Assembly: GCA_004553575.1 (NCBI GenBank) | Contig: SFLA01000005.1 | Location: forward strand, 1-48,791 | Source of the DNA: Clostridiales bacterium | Lineage (GTDB): Bacteria > Bacillota > Clostridia > Oscillospirales > CAG-382 | Reading direction: 5' to 3' | Length of the DNA: 48,791 nt | In this document: in pieces, positions 22,520-31,603 of the stretch | How the letters are laid out: each line of letters starts with the position of its first letter | How positions within the stretch are numbered: position 1 is the stretch's first letter | The notes under the pieces: generated by a model | The model's database searches: none | What the model was told of the DNA's origin: nothing | What the model saw: only the letters and a program-made list of their open reading frames with translations | Translations under genes and position numbers: made by a program

Positions 22520-25321
22520 ATGGCATCGGATATCATTGTCAGGGGTGCGAGGGCGCACAATCTTAAAAACGTATCGGTAACCCTGCCGAGAAACAAGCTG
22601 ATAGTTTTCACGGGTCTGTCGGGCTCCGGCAAGTCTTCGCTCGCGTTCGATACGATATACGCCGAGGGACACCGCCGGTTCGTCGAATCGCTTTCGTCTT
22701 ACGCGAGGCAGTTTCTCGGACAGCTCGACAAGCCGGACGTCGACCTTATAGACGGGCTTTCGCCCGCAATAGCCATTGATCAGAAGACGACCAGCCGCAA
22801 TCCCCGCTCGACAGTCGGAACGGTTACCGAAATATACGATTATATGCGCCTTATGTTTGCCCGTATCGGCGTGCCCCACTGCCCCATATGCGGCGAGGAG
22901 ATCAGCCGTCAGTCGGTGGACGAGATAGTATCGAGAATACTAACATTGCCGGAGGGCACCAGGTTTTTGGTGCTCGCGCCGGTCGTCGCCGGTAAAAAGG
23001 GCATGCACGAAAAGGTTCTGGCGGATGCGCGCCGCGCCGGATTTGTCCGTGTAAGGGTGGACGGCAGCGTGTACGATCTTTCCGAAAATATAGAGCTTGA
23101 CAAGAACCTGAAGCACGATATCGACATAGTGGTCGATCGCCTGATAATGCGGCATGACGACATAAATACCCGCCTTACCGACAGTATCGAAACGGCGTCG
23201 TCGCTCGCGGGGGGAATTATAAAAATAAACGTAGCCGACACCGGCGAGGAGCTGGTTTTTTCGCAGAATTTCGCCTGCCGAGAGCACGGAATATCATTGG
23301 GAGAGCTTGAGCCGCGTCTGTTTTCCTTCAACAGTCCGGTCGGCGCCTGTGAGGACTGCACGGGGCTCGGATATAACTATGTGGTATCGCCCGAACGTCT
23401 TATACCCGACAAATCGCTTTCGCTGTTCAGCGGAGCGGTCATTTGCAACGGGTTCAAGTCATTCGAGCCGAAGAGCTATACCTTCGAGCTGTTCAATTCG
23501 GTCGGAAAGCACTACGGCTGGGATGTCCATACGCCGATAAAGGATATGAGCGAAGAAGGCTACAAGGTACTGATGTACGGCAACAAGTACGTCAGGCGCA
23601 ATTACGGCATTCCCCGATTCGAGGGAATAGTGAACATGGTAAAACGCCGCTACGAGAGCAACACTTCGCCGGAAGCGCGGGAATACTACGAAGCGTTTAT
23701 GGAGTATGTACCGTGCCCCTCGTGCGGGGGAAGAAGGCTCCGCAGAGAAGCGCTTGCGGTCACGGTCGGAGGAAAGAATATCAGCGAGCTGTGCGATTTA
23801 TCCGTTACGGAGCTCCGGTCGTTTATTGCCGGGCTTAAACTGTCCCCGTCCGCCGAGAGTATTGCAAAGGAGATACGCAAGGAGATAGACGCCCGGCTGG
23901 GATTTCTCGAGAGCGTGGGTCTCGAATATCTTACGCTCGGGCGCGCCGCGGGAAGCCTGTCGGGCGGAGAGGCACAGCGTATACGTCTCGCCACCCAGAT
24001 CGGGTCGGCGCTGGTCGGGGTGCTGTACGTTCTGGACGAGCCGAGCATCGGTCTGCATCAGCGCGACAACATGAAGTTAATAAATACGCTTAAGCGGCTG
24101 CGGGATCTCGGGAATACGGTAATCGTGGTCGAGCACGACGAGGATACCATGCGCGCCGCGGATTATCTTGTCGATATAGGGCCGCGTGCGGGAATACACG
24201 GAGGAGAGGTGCTGTTCGAGGGCAGGCCGGAGGATATATGCGGCTGCTCCCGCTCGCTCACGGGGATGTATCTTTCGGGCAGAAAGCGCATTTCCGTCCC
24301 CGAGTCCCGCAGGAGCGGCAACGGGCAGTTTATTACGGTGCGCGGAGCGTCGCAGAACAACCTCAAGAATATCGATGTCGCCTTCCCGCTCGGCTGCTTC
24401 ATATGCGTTACGGGCGTTTCCGGGTCGGGTAAATCGTCCCTGGTCAATTCGGTGCTCTGTGAGGGCGCGTCGAGAGCTCTCGGGCGGCTCAGCGCCGTTC
24501 CGGGAAAATGCACCGGAATAGACGGCCTTGAGAATATCGACAAGATTATTCAGATAGATCAGTCGCCGATCGGACGCACCCCGCGTTCAAACCCCGCGAC
24601 CTATACGGGTATGTTCACCGATATACGCGCCGTGTTCGCGGCGACTCCCGACGCAAAGGAGCGCGGCTACAAGGAGGGAAGGTTTTCCTTCAACATAAAG
24701 GGCGGAAGATGCGAATCCTGCGAGGGTGACGGTACCGTTCGTATCGAGATGCACTTTCTGCCTGATGTCTACGTCAAATGCGATGTCTGCGGCGGAAAGC
24801 GCTACAACCGCGAAACTCTCGAGGTGAAATACAAGGGCAAAAGCATATATGATGTGCTCGAGATGACGGTGGACGAAGGCCTTGAGTTCTTTGCAAACTA
24901 CCGCAAGATATACAGAAAGCTGAAGACTCTTTCGGAGGTAGGGCTCGGGTATATTAAAATCGGACAGTCCTCGACTACCCTTTCCGGAGGTGAGGCGCAG
25001 CGGGTAAAGCTGGCGGCGGAGCTTGCGAGGGTATCCACCGGCAAAACCCTGTATATACTTGACGAGCCGACCACGGGTCTCCACACCGAGGATGTAGACC
25101 AGCTTCGCGGCGTGCTTCAGCGGCTTGTCGATTCCGGGAACACCGTAATAGTAATAGAACACAATCTCGATCTTATCAAGACCGCGGATTATATTATCGA
25201 CCTGGGGCCGGAGGGCGGAGATGCGGGCGGTACCGTTGTCACCGCCGGAACTCCCGAGCAGGTCGCCTCCTGCGAAGCGTCCTATACCGGACAATATCTA
25301 AGAAAGGTGCTTGAACAATGA
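22520..25321 (+). CDS. uvrA: Excinuclease ABC subunit A
   Basis: This 933-aa DNA-damage sensor has two ABC ATPase modules. The first has Walker A GLSGSGKSS (32-40). A CPICG zinc knuckle lies near residue 119, and a second zinc site with CPSCGGRR lies near 397. The second ABC has GVSGSGKSSL near 636 followed by the C-terminal zinc finger CESCEGDG..CDVCGGKR, with signature LSGGEAQR in both halves. It dimerises, scans DNA and recruits UvrB. AAGGA is upstream of the start. Its last bases overlap the next start (ATGA), so the lipoprotein gene downstream is translationally coupled. Confidence 0.97.
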   Translation: MASDIIVRGARAHNLKNVSVTLPRNKLIVFTGLSGSGKSSLAFDTIYAEGHRRFVESLSSYARQFLGQLDKPDVDLIDGLSPAIAIDQKTTSRNPRSTVGTVTEIYDYMRLMFARIGVPHCPICGEEISRQSVDEIVSRILTLPEGTRFLVLAPVVAGKKGMHEKVLADARRAGFVRVRVDGSVYDLSENIELDKNLKHDIDIVVDRLIMRHDDINTRLTDSIETASSLAGGIIKINVADTGEELVFSQNFACREHGISLGELEPRLFSFNSPVGACEDCTGLGYNYVVSPERLIPDKSLSLFSGAVICNGFKSFEPKSYTFELFNSVGKHYGWDVHTPIKDMSEEGYKVLMYGNKYVRRNYGIPRFEGIVNMVKRRYESNTSPEAREYYEAFMEYVPCPSCGGRRLRREALAVTVGGKNISELCDLSVTELRSFIAGLKLSPSAESIAKEIRKEIDARLGFLESVGLEYLTLGRAAGSLSGGEAQRIRLATQIGSALVGVLYVLDEPSIGLHQRDNMKLINTLKRLRDLGNTVIVVEHDEDTMRAADYLVDIGPRAGIHGGEVLFEGRPEDICGCSRSLTGMYLSGRKRISVPESRRSGNGQFITVRGASQNNLKNIDVAFPLGCFICVTGVSGSGKSSLVNSVLCEGASRALGRLSAVPGKCTGIDGLENIDKIIQIDQSPIGRTPRSNPATYTGMFTDIRAVFAATPDAKERGYKEGRFSFNIKGGRCESCEGDGTVRIEMHFLPDVYVKCDVCGGKRYNRETLEVKYKGKSIYDVLEMTVDEGLEFFANYRKIYRKLKTLSEVGLGYIKIGQSSTTLSGGEAQRVKLAAELARVSTGKTLYILDEPTTGLHTEDVDQLRGVLQRLVDSGNTVIVIEHNLDLIKTADYIIDLGPEGGDAGGTVVTAGTPEQVASCEASYTGQYLRKVLEQ

Positions 25322-26406
25322 AGAAACTGATTGCCGCCGTACTTTTGCTTGCGCTTGTTCTCTCGTCCTGCAATCTTTTGGGGGACGGCGGAGAAAGCTC
25401 CGGAACCGACGTTTCGGAGACAATTTCCGGAACCGACGTAAGCTCAGCAGATGTATCTGTCCCGGAGGAATCCGCAGAAGAGTCGAATGAGCCCGTGAGT
25501 TATTTTGTAAAAGGTGATACCGTGCACGACAACGGGTTTGAATACGATTTCGACCCGTCTCCCGCCGTAAACGAATTCGCGGCTGTTGTCAGCTTCGTGA
25601 ATTATCTTTACGGAAGGGGCGAATACCATTACGTTCCGCACGAAGGCGCCGCGGAAGGCGAGGTAAACAGCCCGTTCGACGGAGCGTCCGCGTCCGACAA
25701 GTTCACGTTTATGTACATCGACCTCGAATCGGGGTGCAGCTTCGGATACGGGGCGGATACGATATACCAGACATGCTCGGTAATAAAGCCGTCGCTTGCG
25801 GTGTTCATTCTCCGCTCCGGCGCCGACCTTTCGGAGGAGATAACCATAAAGAAGTACTACGGCGGAAGCGGGGTGCTTACCAAAGCCGATGTCGGCAAGG
25901 CATTTTCCGCGGAATACCTGATATCGATTATGATAACCGAATCCGACAATACCGCGTATATACATCTGCTCCAGCATTACGGGCAGCAGGCTTTTTCGGA
26001 TTATCTCAGCTCGATCGGCAACGAAAACACCAACGTAGGCGCGCCTACCTGGTATAAGTTCGGGCTTATATCGACCCGCGATCTCGCCGTGATGATGCTC
26101 GATGTCTATAACTATTCGCTCGAATCCGATTCGGGTGCGTGGGTCATGGAGCTTATGTGCAACACCAGCTACAACGAGCTTATAACCGCCGCGGGTCTTA
26201 AATGGAAAATAGCGCACAAGTACGGCGAGGACAACGGGATCGAGCCGTCGCTGCACGATGCGGCGATAGTCCTTGCCGACCGCCCGTACATACTCGTAAT
26301 ATGCAGCAAAAGCGATGTGAACGGGGCATACTCGTACAACGTGTTTTCCGAGCTGACCTTCCTTATCGATAATTTCAACGATGCGATGCACGGAGGAAAC
26401 CGATGA
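25318..26406 (+). CDS. Class A beta-lactamase-like serine hydrolase lipoprotein
   Basis: This 362-aa protein has a lipoprotein signal (VLSSC, Cys 18) and a Ser/Thr/Glu-rich linker to about residue 60. A penicillin-recognising fold follows, with SVIK (Ser 154 to Lys 157) as the catalytic S-x-x-K, S-D-N at 209-211, and H-K-Y-G at 300-303 in the place of K-T-G. These three motifs match the class A beta-lactamase family (PF13354). The third motif is atypical, so carboxypeptidase-, esterase- or sensor-like roles are as likely as beta-lactam hydrolysis. It should face the outside of the membrane. It overlaps uvrA by 4 bases and the radical SAM gene by 4 bases, both as ATGA. Confidence 0.85.
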   Translation: MKKLIAAVLLLALVLSSCNLLGDGGESSGTDVSETISGTDVSSADVSVPEESAEESNEPVSYFVKGDTVHDNGFEYDFDPSPAVNEFAAVVSFVNYLYGRGEYHYVPHEGAAEGEVNSPFDGASASDKFTFMYIDLESGCSFGYGADTIYQTCSVIKPSLAVFILRSGADLSEEITIKKYYGGSGVLTKADVGKAFSAEYLISIMITESDNTAYIHLLQHYGQQAFSDYLSSIGNENTNVGAPTWYKFGLISTRDLAVMMLDVYNYSLESDSGAWVMELMCNTSYNELITAAGLKWKIAHKYGEDNGIEPSLHDAAIVLADRPYILVICSKSDVNGAYSYNVFSELTFLIDNFNDAMHGGNR

Positions 26407-28244
26407 ACGACGACAGATATGCCGCTCTGCTGTCGCGGGTCTCAAAGCCCGGCAGATATACCGGAGGCGAATACGGCGAGACGGTTAAGGATAAAAGCAA
26501 TGTGGACACCCGCATCTGCTTCTGCTTTCCGGATACCTACGAGATAGGTATGTCCAACCTCGGAATGAAGATACTTATGGGCTGCTTCAACCGGATGGAC
26601 GGGGTATGGTGCGAAAAATGCTTTGCCCCGTGGACGGACATGGAGGCGGTCCTGCGCGAGACCGGTACTCCGCTGTTTGCGCTGGAAAGCGGCGATCCGG
26701 TGAAGGATTTCGATATAGTTGCCTTTACGATGCAGTACGAGCTGTGCTATACGAACGTGCTGAATATGCTGTCGCTCGCCGGAATACCCGCGCTCGCCCG
26801 TGAGCGGGGGGACGGATATCCGCTTATTATCGGCGGCGGACCCTGCACCTATAACCCCGAGCCGATGGCGGATTTCTTCGACGTGTTTTCCATAGGAGAG
26901 GGAGAGGAGGCGCTGCCCGAGCTGGCGGAGCTGTACCGGGACAGCCGTGCAAAGGGCGAAAGCCGCGAACGGTTCCTTTACCGCTGTGCGACCGAGCTTG
27001 ACGGCTTCTATGTCCCGTCGCTGTACGAGGTTTCGTACAATTCCGACGGAACATTGAATTCGTTCGCGCCGAAAGCGGAGGGTGTTCCGGATAAGATTAC
27101 AAAGCGTATAATCACGGATCTCGACAAGGTGTTTTATCCCGTAGCGTCAGAGATTCCGTATCTCGACGTAATACACGACCGGATAGCGCTCGAGGTGTCC
27201 CGCGGCTGTATACGCGGCTGCAGGTTCTGTCAGGCCGGAATTGTCTACCGTCCTTACCGCGAGAAAAGCCCCGGAGTGCTCGACAGCTGCGCCCGGGACT
27301 GTCAGAAAAACAGCGGCTACAGCGAAATGTCTCTTTCCTCTCTTTCCATAAGCGATTATACGCGGCTCGACGAGCTTATCGACCGTCTCTTAACCTGGAC
27401 CGAGGATAAAAAGATATCGCTTTCGCTTCCTTCGCAGCGCATAGATGCGTTTTACGAGGAGCTGATGAAAAAGGTCATGAGCGTCCGCAAGAGCGGTCTT
27501 ACATTTGCGCCCGAAGCGGGCACCCAGCGTCTGCGCGACGTTATTAACAAGAACATAACCGAGCAGGAAATACTCTCCGCCTGCGGAAAAGCGTTTTCCG
27601 GCGGAAGGGATTCGCTTAAACTGTACTTCATGAACGGACTTCCGACCGAAACCGATGAGGATATTGCCGGAATAGCCGGTCTTTCGCAGAAGATAGTGGA
27701 CGAATTCTACGCCGAAAAACGGCCGCGCCGCAGCGTACAGGTGGATATTTCGGTATCGTGCTTTGTTCCGAAGCCGTTCACGCCTTTCCAGTGGGAACCC
27801 CAGGACAGCCTTGAGGAGCTCGAAAGAAAGCAAAAACTGCTTAAAGGGCTTATTAAGACACGCAAGATACGCTATTCGTACCACGACGCGAGGGTGTCCC
27901 GTATCGAGGCTGTGTTCGCCAAGGGCGACCGCAGGGTATCGGCGGCGATAGCGGAAGCGTGCCGCCGCGGTCAGCGGTTCGACGCCTGGGACGAATACTT
28001 CGATTACGATAATTGGTGCGATATTTTCGCGTCGGTCGGGCTGGATATTGACTTTTACGCCTGCCGCCGTATCCCGCACGACGAGTTGCTCCCGTGGGAC
28101 CATATCGACTGCGGAGTTACCAAGAGCTTTCTCCTGCGCGAGGCGGACAGATCGGTAAAGGGAGTAACTACGCCGGACTGCCGCACCGTATGCTCGGGAT
28201 GCGGAGCTTCCTGCCTCGGAGGTGAGAGAAAATGCTGCCCGTAA
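26403..28244 (+). CDS. B12-binding-domain radical SAM protein, TIGR03960 family
   Basis: This 613-aa protein has a B12-binding-like N-terminal domain (FPDTYEIGMSNLGM near residue 42, LIIGGGPCTYNPEP near 141). A radical SAM core follows with C-x3-C-x2-C at Cys 269, 273 and 276 (RGCIRGCRFC), and a Cys-rich tail (VCSGCGASC). It binds a 4Fe-4S cluster and S-adenosylmethionine. The reaction of this family has not been defined as far as I know. It is normally found with the TIGR03936 protein, which here follows with a 13-base overlap. In many genomes the pair sits next to rng and rplU, which are not next to it here. Confidence 0.92.
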   Translation: MNDDRYAALLSRVSKPGRYTGGEYGETVKDKSNVDTRICFCFPDTYEIGMSNLGMKILMGCFNRMDGVWCEKCFAPWTDMEAVLRETGTPLFALESGDPVKDFDIVAFTMQYELCYTNVLNMLSLAGIPALARERGDGYPLIIGGGPCTYNPEPMADFFDVFSIGEGEEALPELAELYRDSRAKGESRERFLYRCATELDGFYVPSLYEVSYNSDGTLNSFAPKAEGVPDKITKRIITDLDKVFYPVASEIPYLDVIHDRIALEVSRGCIRGCRFCQAGIVYRPYREKSPGVLDSCARDCQKNSGYSEMSLSSLSISDYTRLDELIDRLLTWTEDKKISLSLPSQRIDAFYEELMKKVMSVRKSGLTFAPEAGTQRLRDVINKNITEQEILSACGKAFSGGRDSLKLYFMNGLPTETDEDIAGIAGLSQKIVDEFYAEKRPRRSVQVDISVSCFVPKPFTPFQWEPQDSLEELERKQKLLKGLIKTRKIRYSYHDARVSRIEAVFAKGDRRVSAAIAEACRRGQRFDAWDEYFDYDNWCDIFASVGLDIDFYACRRIPHDELLPWDHIDCGVTKSFLLREADRSVKGVTTPDCRTVCSGCGASCLGGERKCCP

Positions 28245-28852
28245 GATTGTTCTTTACAAAAAAAGGCATGGTAAGATACATATCGCATCTCGATCTGTCC
28301 CGTGCGATGACCCGTGCGCTCGTCCGCACCGGGCTCAATATCGGATACACCGAGGGATATAATCCGCATGTCAAGCTCGTTTTTGCGCAGCCGCTTTCCA
28401 TATTTCAGGAAAGCGATTACGAGGTTGCCGATTTCCGTATCGACAACGATGAAATCGGATTCGACGAGGTCGCGGAGCGTCTGCGCGCAACCCTGCCGAA
28501 GGGAATCGGAGTTATTCGCGCCGCCGCTCCGGTTATGAAGATCGGCGACTGCGCGTTCGCACGGTATTCTGTCGAGCTCGGTATCCGGCTTGCGGATTCG
28601 GAAATTGCCGAAAAGCTTTCCGGAAGCATGGTGGTGAACAAGCGAACCAAAAGCGGCGAAAAAGAAACCGATATATCCGATATGATCGCTTCGGCTTCGG
28701 TTTCGGGCGAAGTGATTGACGCCGTGGTATGCGCCGCGCCGGACCGGTGTCTTAACCCGGCGTACATAGCGGAGTATTTCGGGGTCGCGCCGGGAGCCGC
28801 AAAAATTACGCGGAAAGGGCTCTACAACGCGGATATGCGGCTTTTTGAGTGA
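28232..28852 (+). CDS. TIGR03936-family (DUF2344) radical SAM-associated protein
   Basis: This 206-aa protein opens with the family hallmark: a short strand, KKGMVRYISHLDLSRAM, then GYNPHVKLVFAQPL near residue 45. It is the constant partner of TIGR03960 proteins, and in some lineages the two are fused. The role is unknown but probably linked to RNA or ribosome modification, given the usual neighbours of the pair. It overlaps its partner by 13 bases, with GAGGTGAGAG upstream of the ATG. It is the last gene of the uvrB operon. No clear terminator follows before the next promoter at 28868. Confidence 0.9.
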   Translation: MLPVRLFFTKKGMVRYISHLDLSRAMTRALVRTGLNIGYTEGYNPHVKLVFAQPLSIFQESDYEVADFRIDNDEIGFDEVAERLRATLPKGIGVIRAAAPVMKIGDCAFARYSVELGIRLADSEIAEKLSGSMVVNKRTKSGEKETDISDMIASASVSGEVIDAVVCAAPDRCLNPAYIAEYFGVAPGAAKITRKGLYNADMRLFE

Positions 28853-28867
28853 GTTTTCACAATACGG

Positions 28868-28896
28868 TTGATAATCCGCGGCGTATTTGTTATAAT
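28868..28896 (+). promoter_or_regulatory. Promoter of the 447-aa lipoprotein gene
   Basis: TTGATA (28868-28873), 17 bases, TATAAT (28891-28896). It may also feed pyrH-frr and the genes beyond, since no terminator was seen in between. Confidence 0.75.
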
Positions 28897-28937
28897 AATA
28901 CGATAAGATACAGGCTCCGGAAAGGAGAAATGTCATT

Positions 28938-30281
28938 ATGAGAAGGTTATTACCGCTGCTGCTTGCGGTGTTGCTTCCGCTGACCGCTTCGCTCAGCGCC
29001 TGCAGGGACGATACAGCCGAGAGCGGTACGGAAAGCGAGGTATCCGAGCCGTCCGAGATATCGGAAAAACCGGACGATTCGCCGTATACGCTTGAGGAGG
29101 TTACGGAGGCTGCCGAAAGGCTTATCGCCCGGGATATAGAGCTGTGCCGCATATTTGCGGGCGGAGCGCTCGCGGATTACGCCGGCGACAGCTCAGCGGA
29201 GAAGGGGTATACCCTCGTATCCGGCAGCAATTATGAGGAATACGCAGATATAGAGGCGCTTGCTTATTCCGTCTATTCGTCCGGAAAAACCGCCGCGCGC
29301 ATGCTTTCGTATCCGGATTACGGACCGGATGCCGTCGTCAGCGACGGGGGCAAGACCGCCTTCCGCTATGTATATGTGTCCGATTTCGCCGCGTCGCTTT
29401 CGTCAGCAGAGGTTTCGGTGGTTTCGTACAGCGACGAGAGCGCTGCCGTTTCGGTAAGCGTTTCGGGCGTTAACTTCGAGCTTACGATGAGCGCCGGAGA
29501 CGGATGGAAGCTCGACGACAGCCTGTACTTCGCGTATATCGATTCGGATATCGCCGCCCAGACAGAGGTCGGCTGGGAGAACAGCGTTTATCTCGGCACA
29601 CTTCAGAATTCGGGCTCCGCACCGTCGATGACCGGTAAGATGCTGGTGCTCAACGTATTTATCGAGGACACGTACAGCGACTGGGAAGACAGCGACCGGA
29701 AGACTGTAGAGCAGGCGGTCGAGGATGCCTGCAGCTGGCTTGAGAAACGCAGCCTCAGCTACAGCGATACCGTGCTGGTTATCGACACTCAGACGCTTTA
29801 TTACACTTATTTCGATTCGGTTTCGCAGTCTTACGATCTTTCGTGGCTTGATGTGATGTTTTCCAAAACCATATATTCCGATGTAAACGGGTATATCGAG
29901 CAGAATACACCGGACGGCTACAATTCCGTATGTGTTTTCTTCCACGCCTGCAAGCGCGGAACCGATTACGTTATTCCCTGCGATACCTCGTCAACGGATT
30001 ATCTTACGTATTACGGCGAGCGTGCGATGTTCTTTTCGGCTTCTTCCGGCGGACAGTACGCTTCGGAATACGTCACGGCGCTGCTCCGTATCTGCGGAGC
30101 GGAGGAGCTTTATAAACGCGGGGACTCAGACGATATAAGAACGCTGTTCCCCGATGCGATAATGCTGGCAGGGGATTCCCGCTCGCTTACGCTCAGCGAT
30201 TATACCGTGAGTCCGCTTACGGCGTTCCTTATCGGCTGGAGCACCTATATAGATCCGCAGCTTGCCGCCTATACCGGCTGA
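28938..30281 (+). CDS. Lipoprotein resembling a secreted metallopeptidase with the zinc motif lost
   Basis: This 447-aa protein has a lipoprotein signal (SLSAC, Cys 22) and an acidic Glu/Ser linker to residue 45. The C-terminal third has the layout of a family of clostridial secreted peptidases: a VFFHA strand near 334, then a helix ending ICGAEELY (385-392), FPDAIML near 404, and PLTAFLIGW near 427. In active relatives, as I recall them, the residues before 'LFGAxDxY' form HExxH. Here the same five positions (380-384) are T-A-L-L-R. Without His and Glu it should not bind catalytic zinc, so it may be a pseudoenzyme or binding protein. AAGGAG precedes the ATG at 28938. PyrH starts 24 bases downstream. 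Confidence 0.7.
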   Translation: MRRLLPLLLAVLLPLTASLSACRDDTAESGTESEVSEPSEISEKPDDSPYTLEEVTEAAERLIARDIELCRIFAGGALADYAGDSSAEKGYTLVSGSNYEEYADIEALAYSVYSSGKTAARMLSYPDYGPDAVVSDGGKTAFRYVYVSDFAASLSSAEVSVVSYSDESAAVSVSVSGVNFELTMSAGDGWKLDDSLYFAYIDSDIAAQTEVGWENSVYLGTLQNSGSAPSMTGKMLVLNVFIEDTYSDWEDSDRKTVEQAVEDACSWLEKRSLSYSDTVLVIDTQTLYYTYFDSVSQSYDLSWLDVMFSKTIYSDVNGYIEQNTPDGYNSVCVFFHACKRGTDYVIPCDTSSTDYLTYYGERAMFFSASSGGQYASEYVTALLRICGAEELYKRGDSDDIRTLFPDAIMLAGDSRSLTLSDYTVSPLTAFLIGWSTYIDPQLAAYTG

Positions 30282-30305
30282 AAATACGTTCCGGAGGAGA
30301 TACGA

Positions 30306-31010
30306 ATGAAATACAACAGGATATTGCTTAAGCTGTCCGGGGAGGCTCTCTCCGGGAAGGATAATATACTCGATCCCGCGTTCCTCAGGGAGACCGGAGC
30401 GCAGATAAAGCGCTGTATCGATTCCGGAATTCAGGTCGCGGTGGTCTGCGGTGCGGGGAACATATGGCGGGGCGGGCGTCAGCACGGCCACAGCATCGAC
30501 CGCGTGCGCGCCGACCAGATGGGAATGCTGGCGACTCTTATCAATTCTCTGGCGATTCAGGATGCGGTTATTAACGCCGGCGCGGAATGCGTGGTAATGA
30601 GCGCGATACCGGTCGGACAGATATGCGAAAACTATTCGCAGTACCGGGCAATAGAGCATCTGGAGGCCGGCAAGGCGGTCATACTCGCCTGCGGAACGGG
30701 ATATCCCTTCTTTACGACCGACACGGGAGCGCTGCTTCGCGCGGCGGAGATAAAGGCGGACGTCGCAATGCTCGCAAAAAATGTTGACGGAATATACGAC
30801 CGCGACCCGTCGAAGTATCCGGATGCGGTTAAGTACGATCGCATAACCTACGATGAAATGATCGAAAAGGATCTTCATGCAATAGATACCGCTGCCGGAG
30901 CGCTCGGGCGGGAAAACGGGCTCACGGTTCTGCTGTTCGAACTTAAAAAGCCCGAAAACATATATTCCGCCGCCTGCGGAGAGCGGGTCGGCACCATACT
31001 CGAAAATTAA
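30306..31010 (+). CDS. pyrH: UMP kinase
   Basis: This 234-aa amino-acid-kinase-fold enzyme phosphorylates UMP to UDP and is allosterically controlled by GTP and UTP in this family. Evidence: the phosphate loop ILLKLSGEAL near residue 6, the GNIWRGG glycine loop near 52, TDTGALLRAAEI near 138 and KNVDGIYDRDP near 157. GGAGG lies before the ATG. It heads the usual pyrH-frr-uppS-cdsA order, with frr 37 bases further on. Confidence 0.97.
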   Translation: MKYNRILLKLSGEALSGKDNILDPAFLRETGAQIKRCIDSGIQVAVVCGAGNIWRGGRQHGHSIDRVRADQMGMLATLINSLAIQDAVINAGAECVVMSAIPVGQICENYSQYRAIEHLEAGKAVILACGTGYPFFTTDTGALLRAAEIKADVAMLAKNVDGIYDRDPSKYPDAVKYDRITYDEMIEKDLHAIDTAAGALGRENGLTVLLFELKKPENIYSAACGERVGTILEN

Positions 31011-31047
31011 AGTACACAGAATCATATAATAACGGAGGAGAACTATA

Positions 31048-31602
31048 ATGAAACTTGAGCTGAGACCTTACGAGGAAAAAATGAAGAAGACGATAGCTGT
31101 GCTCACCGAGGATTACGACGGCATACGCGTCGGACGGGCAAACCCCAAGGTGCTGGATAAAATCAAGGTGGATTATTACGGCTCTCCCACCGGTCTCGAC
31201 GGGGTTGCCTCCGTCAAATCGCCCGATCCCCGCACCCTGCTCATCACTCCGTGGGAGACGAATATGCTTAAGCCGATAGAAAAGGCGATAATGGCGTCCG
31301 ATCTCGGTATCACTCCCCAGAACGACGGCAAGTCGCTTCGCCTCTGTTTCCCGACCCTTACCGAGGAGAGAAGAAAGGATCTTGTAAAACAGGTCACCAA
31401 AATGGGCGAGGACGGAAAGGTTGCGATGCGCAACATACGCCGCGAAGCCAACGACGAGTGCAAGGTCATGAAGAAAAACGGCGAAATGACCGAGGACGAG
31501 CAGAAAGCGTCGGAGAAGAACGTTCAGGAGCTCACCGATAAATATATCAAAGAGGTTGACGTCTGCGTGGCGAAGAAAACCAAAGAGATAATGGAAATAT
31601 AG
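31048..31602 (+). CDS. frr: Ribosome recycling factor
   Basis: This 184-aa protein splits post-termination ribosomes together with EF-G. It shows the two-domain pattern of the family: a long helical bundle, GRANPKVLDKIKVDYYG near residue 28, PWETNMLKPIEKAI near 69, LTEERRKDLVK near 106 and the final coiled helix with EDEQKASEKNVQELTDKYI. Length is standard. GGAGGAG lies ahead of the ATG. The uppS start follows its stop by a single base. Confidence 0.97.
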   Translation: MKLELRPYEEKMKKTIAVLTEDYDGIRVGRANPKVLDKIKVDYYGSPTGLDGVASVKSPDPRTLLITPWETNMLKPIEKAIMASDLGITPQNDGKSLRLCFPTLTEERRKDLVKQVTKMGEDGKVAMRNIRREANDECKVMKKNGEMTEDEQKASEKNVQELTDKYIKEVDVCVAKKTKEIMEI

Positions 31603-31603
31603 T

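Noticed and set aside
20982..22526. 514-aa minus-strand frame opposite uvrB
   Set aside because: It is antisense to uvrB, which has all helicase motifs. There is no ribosome site or family resemblance.
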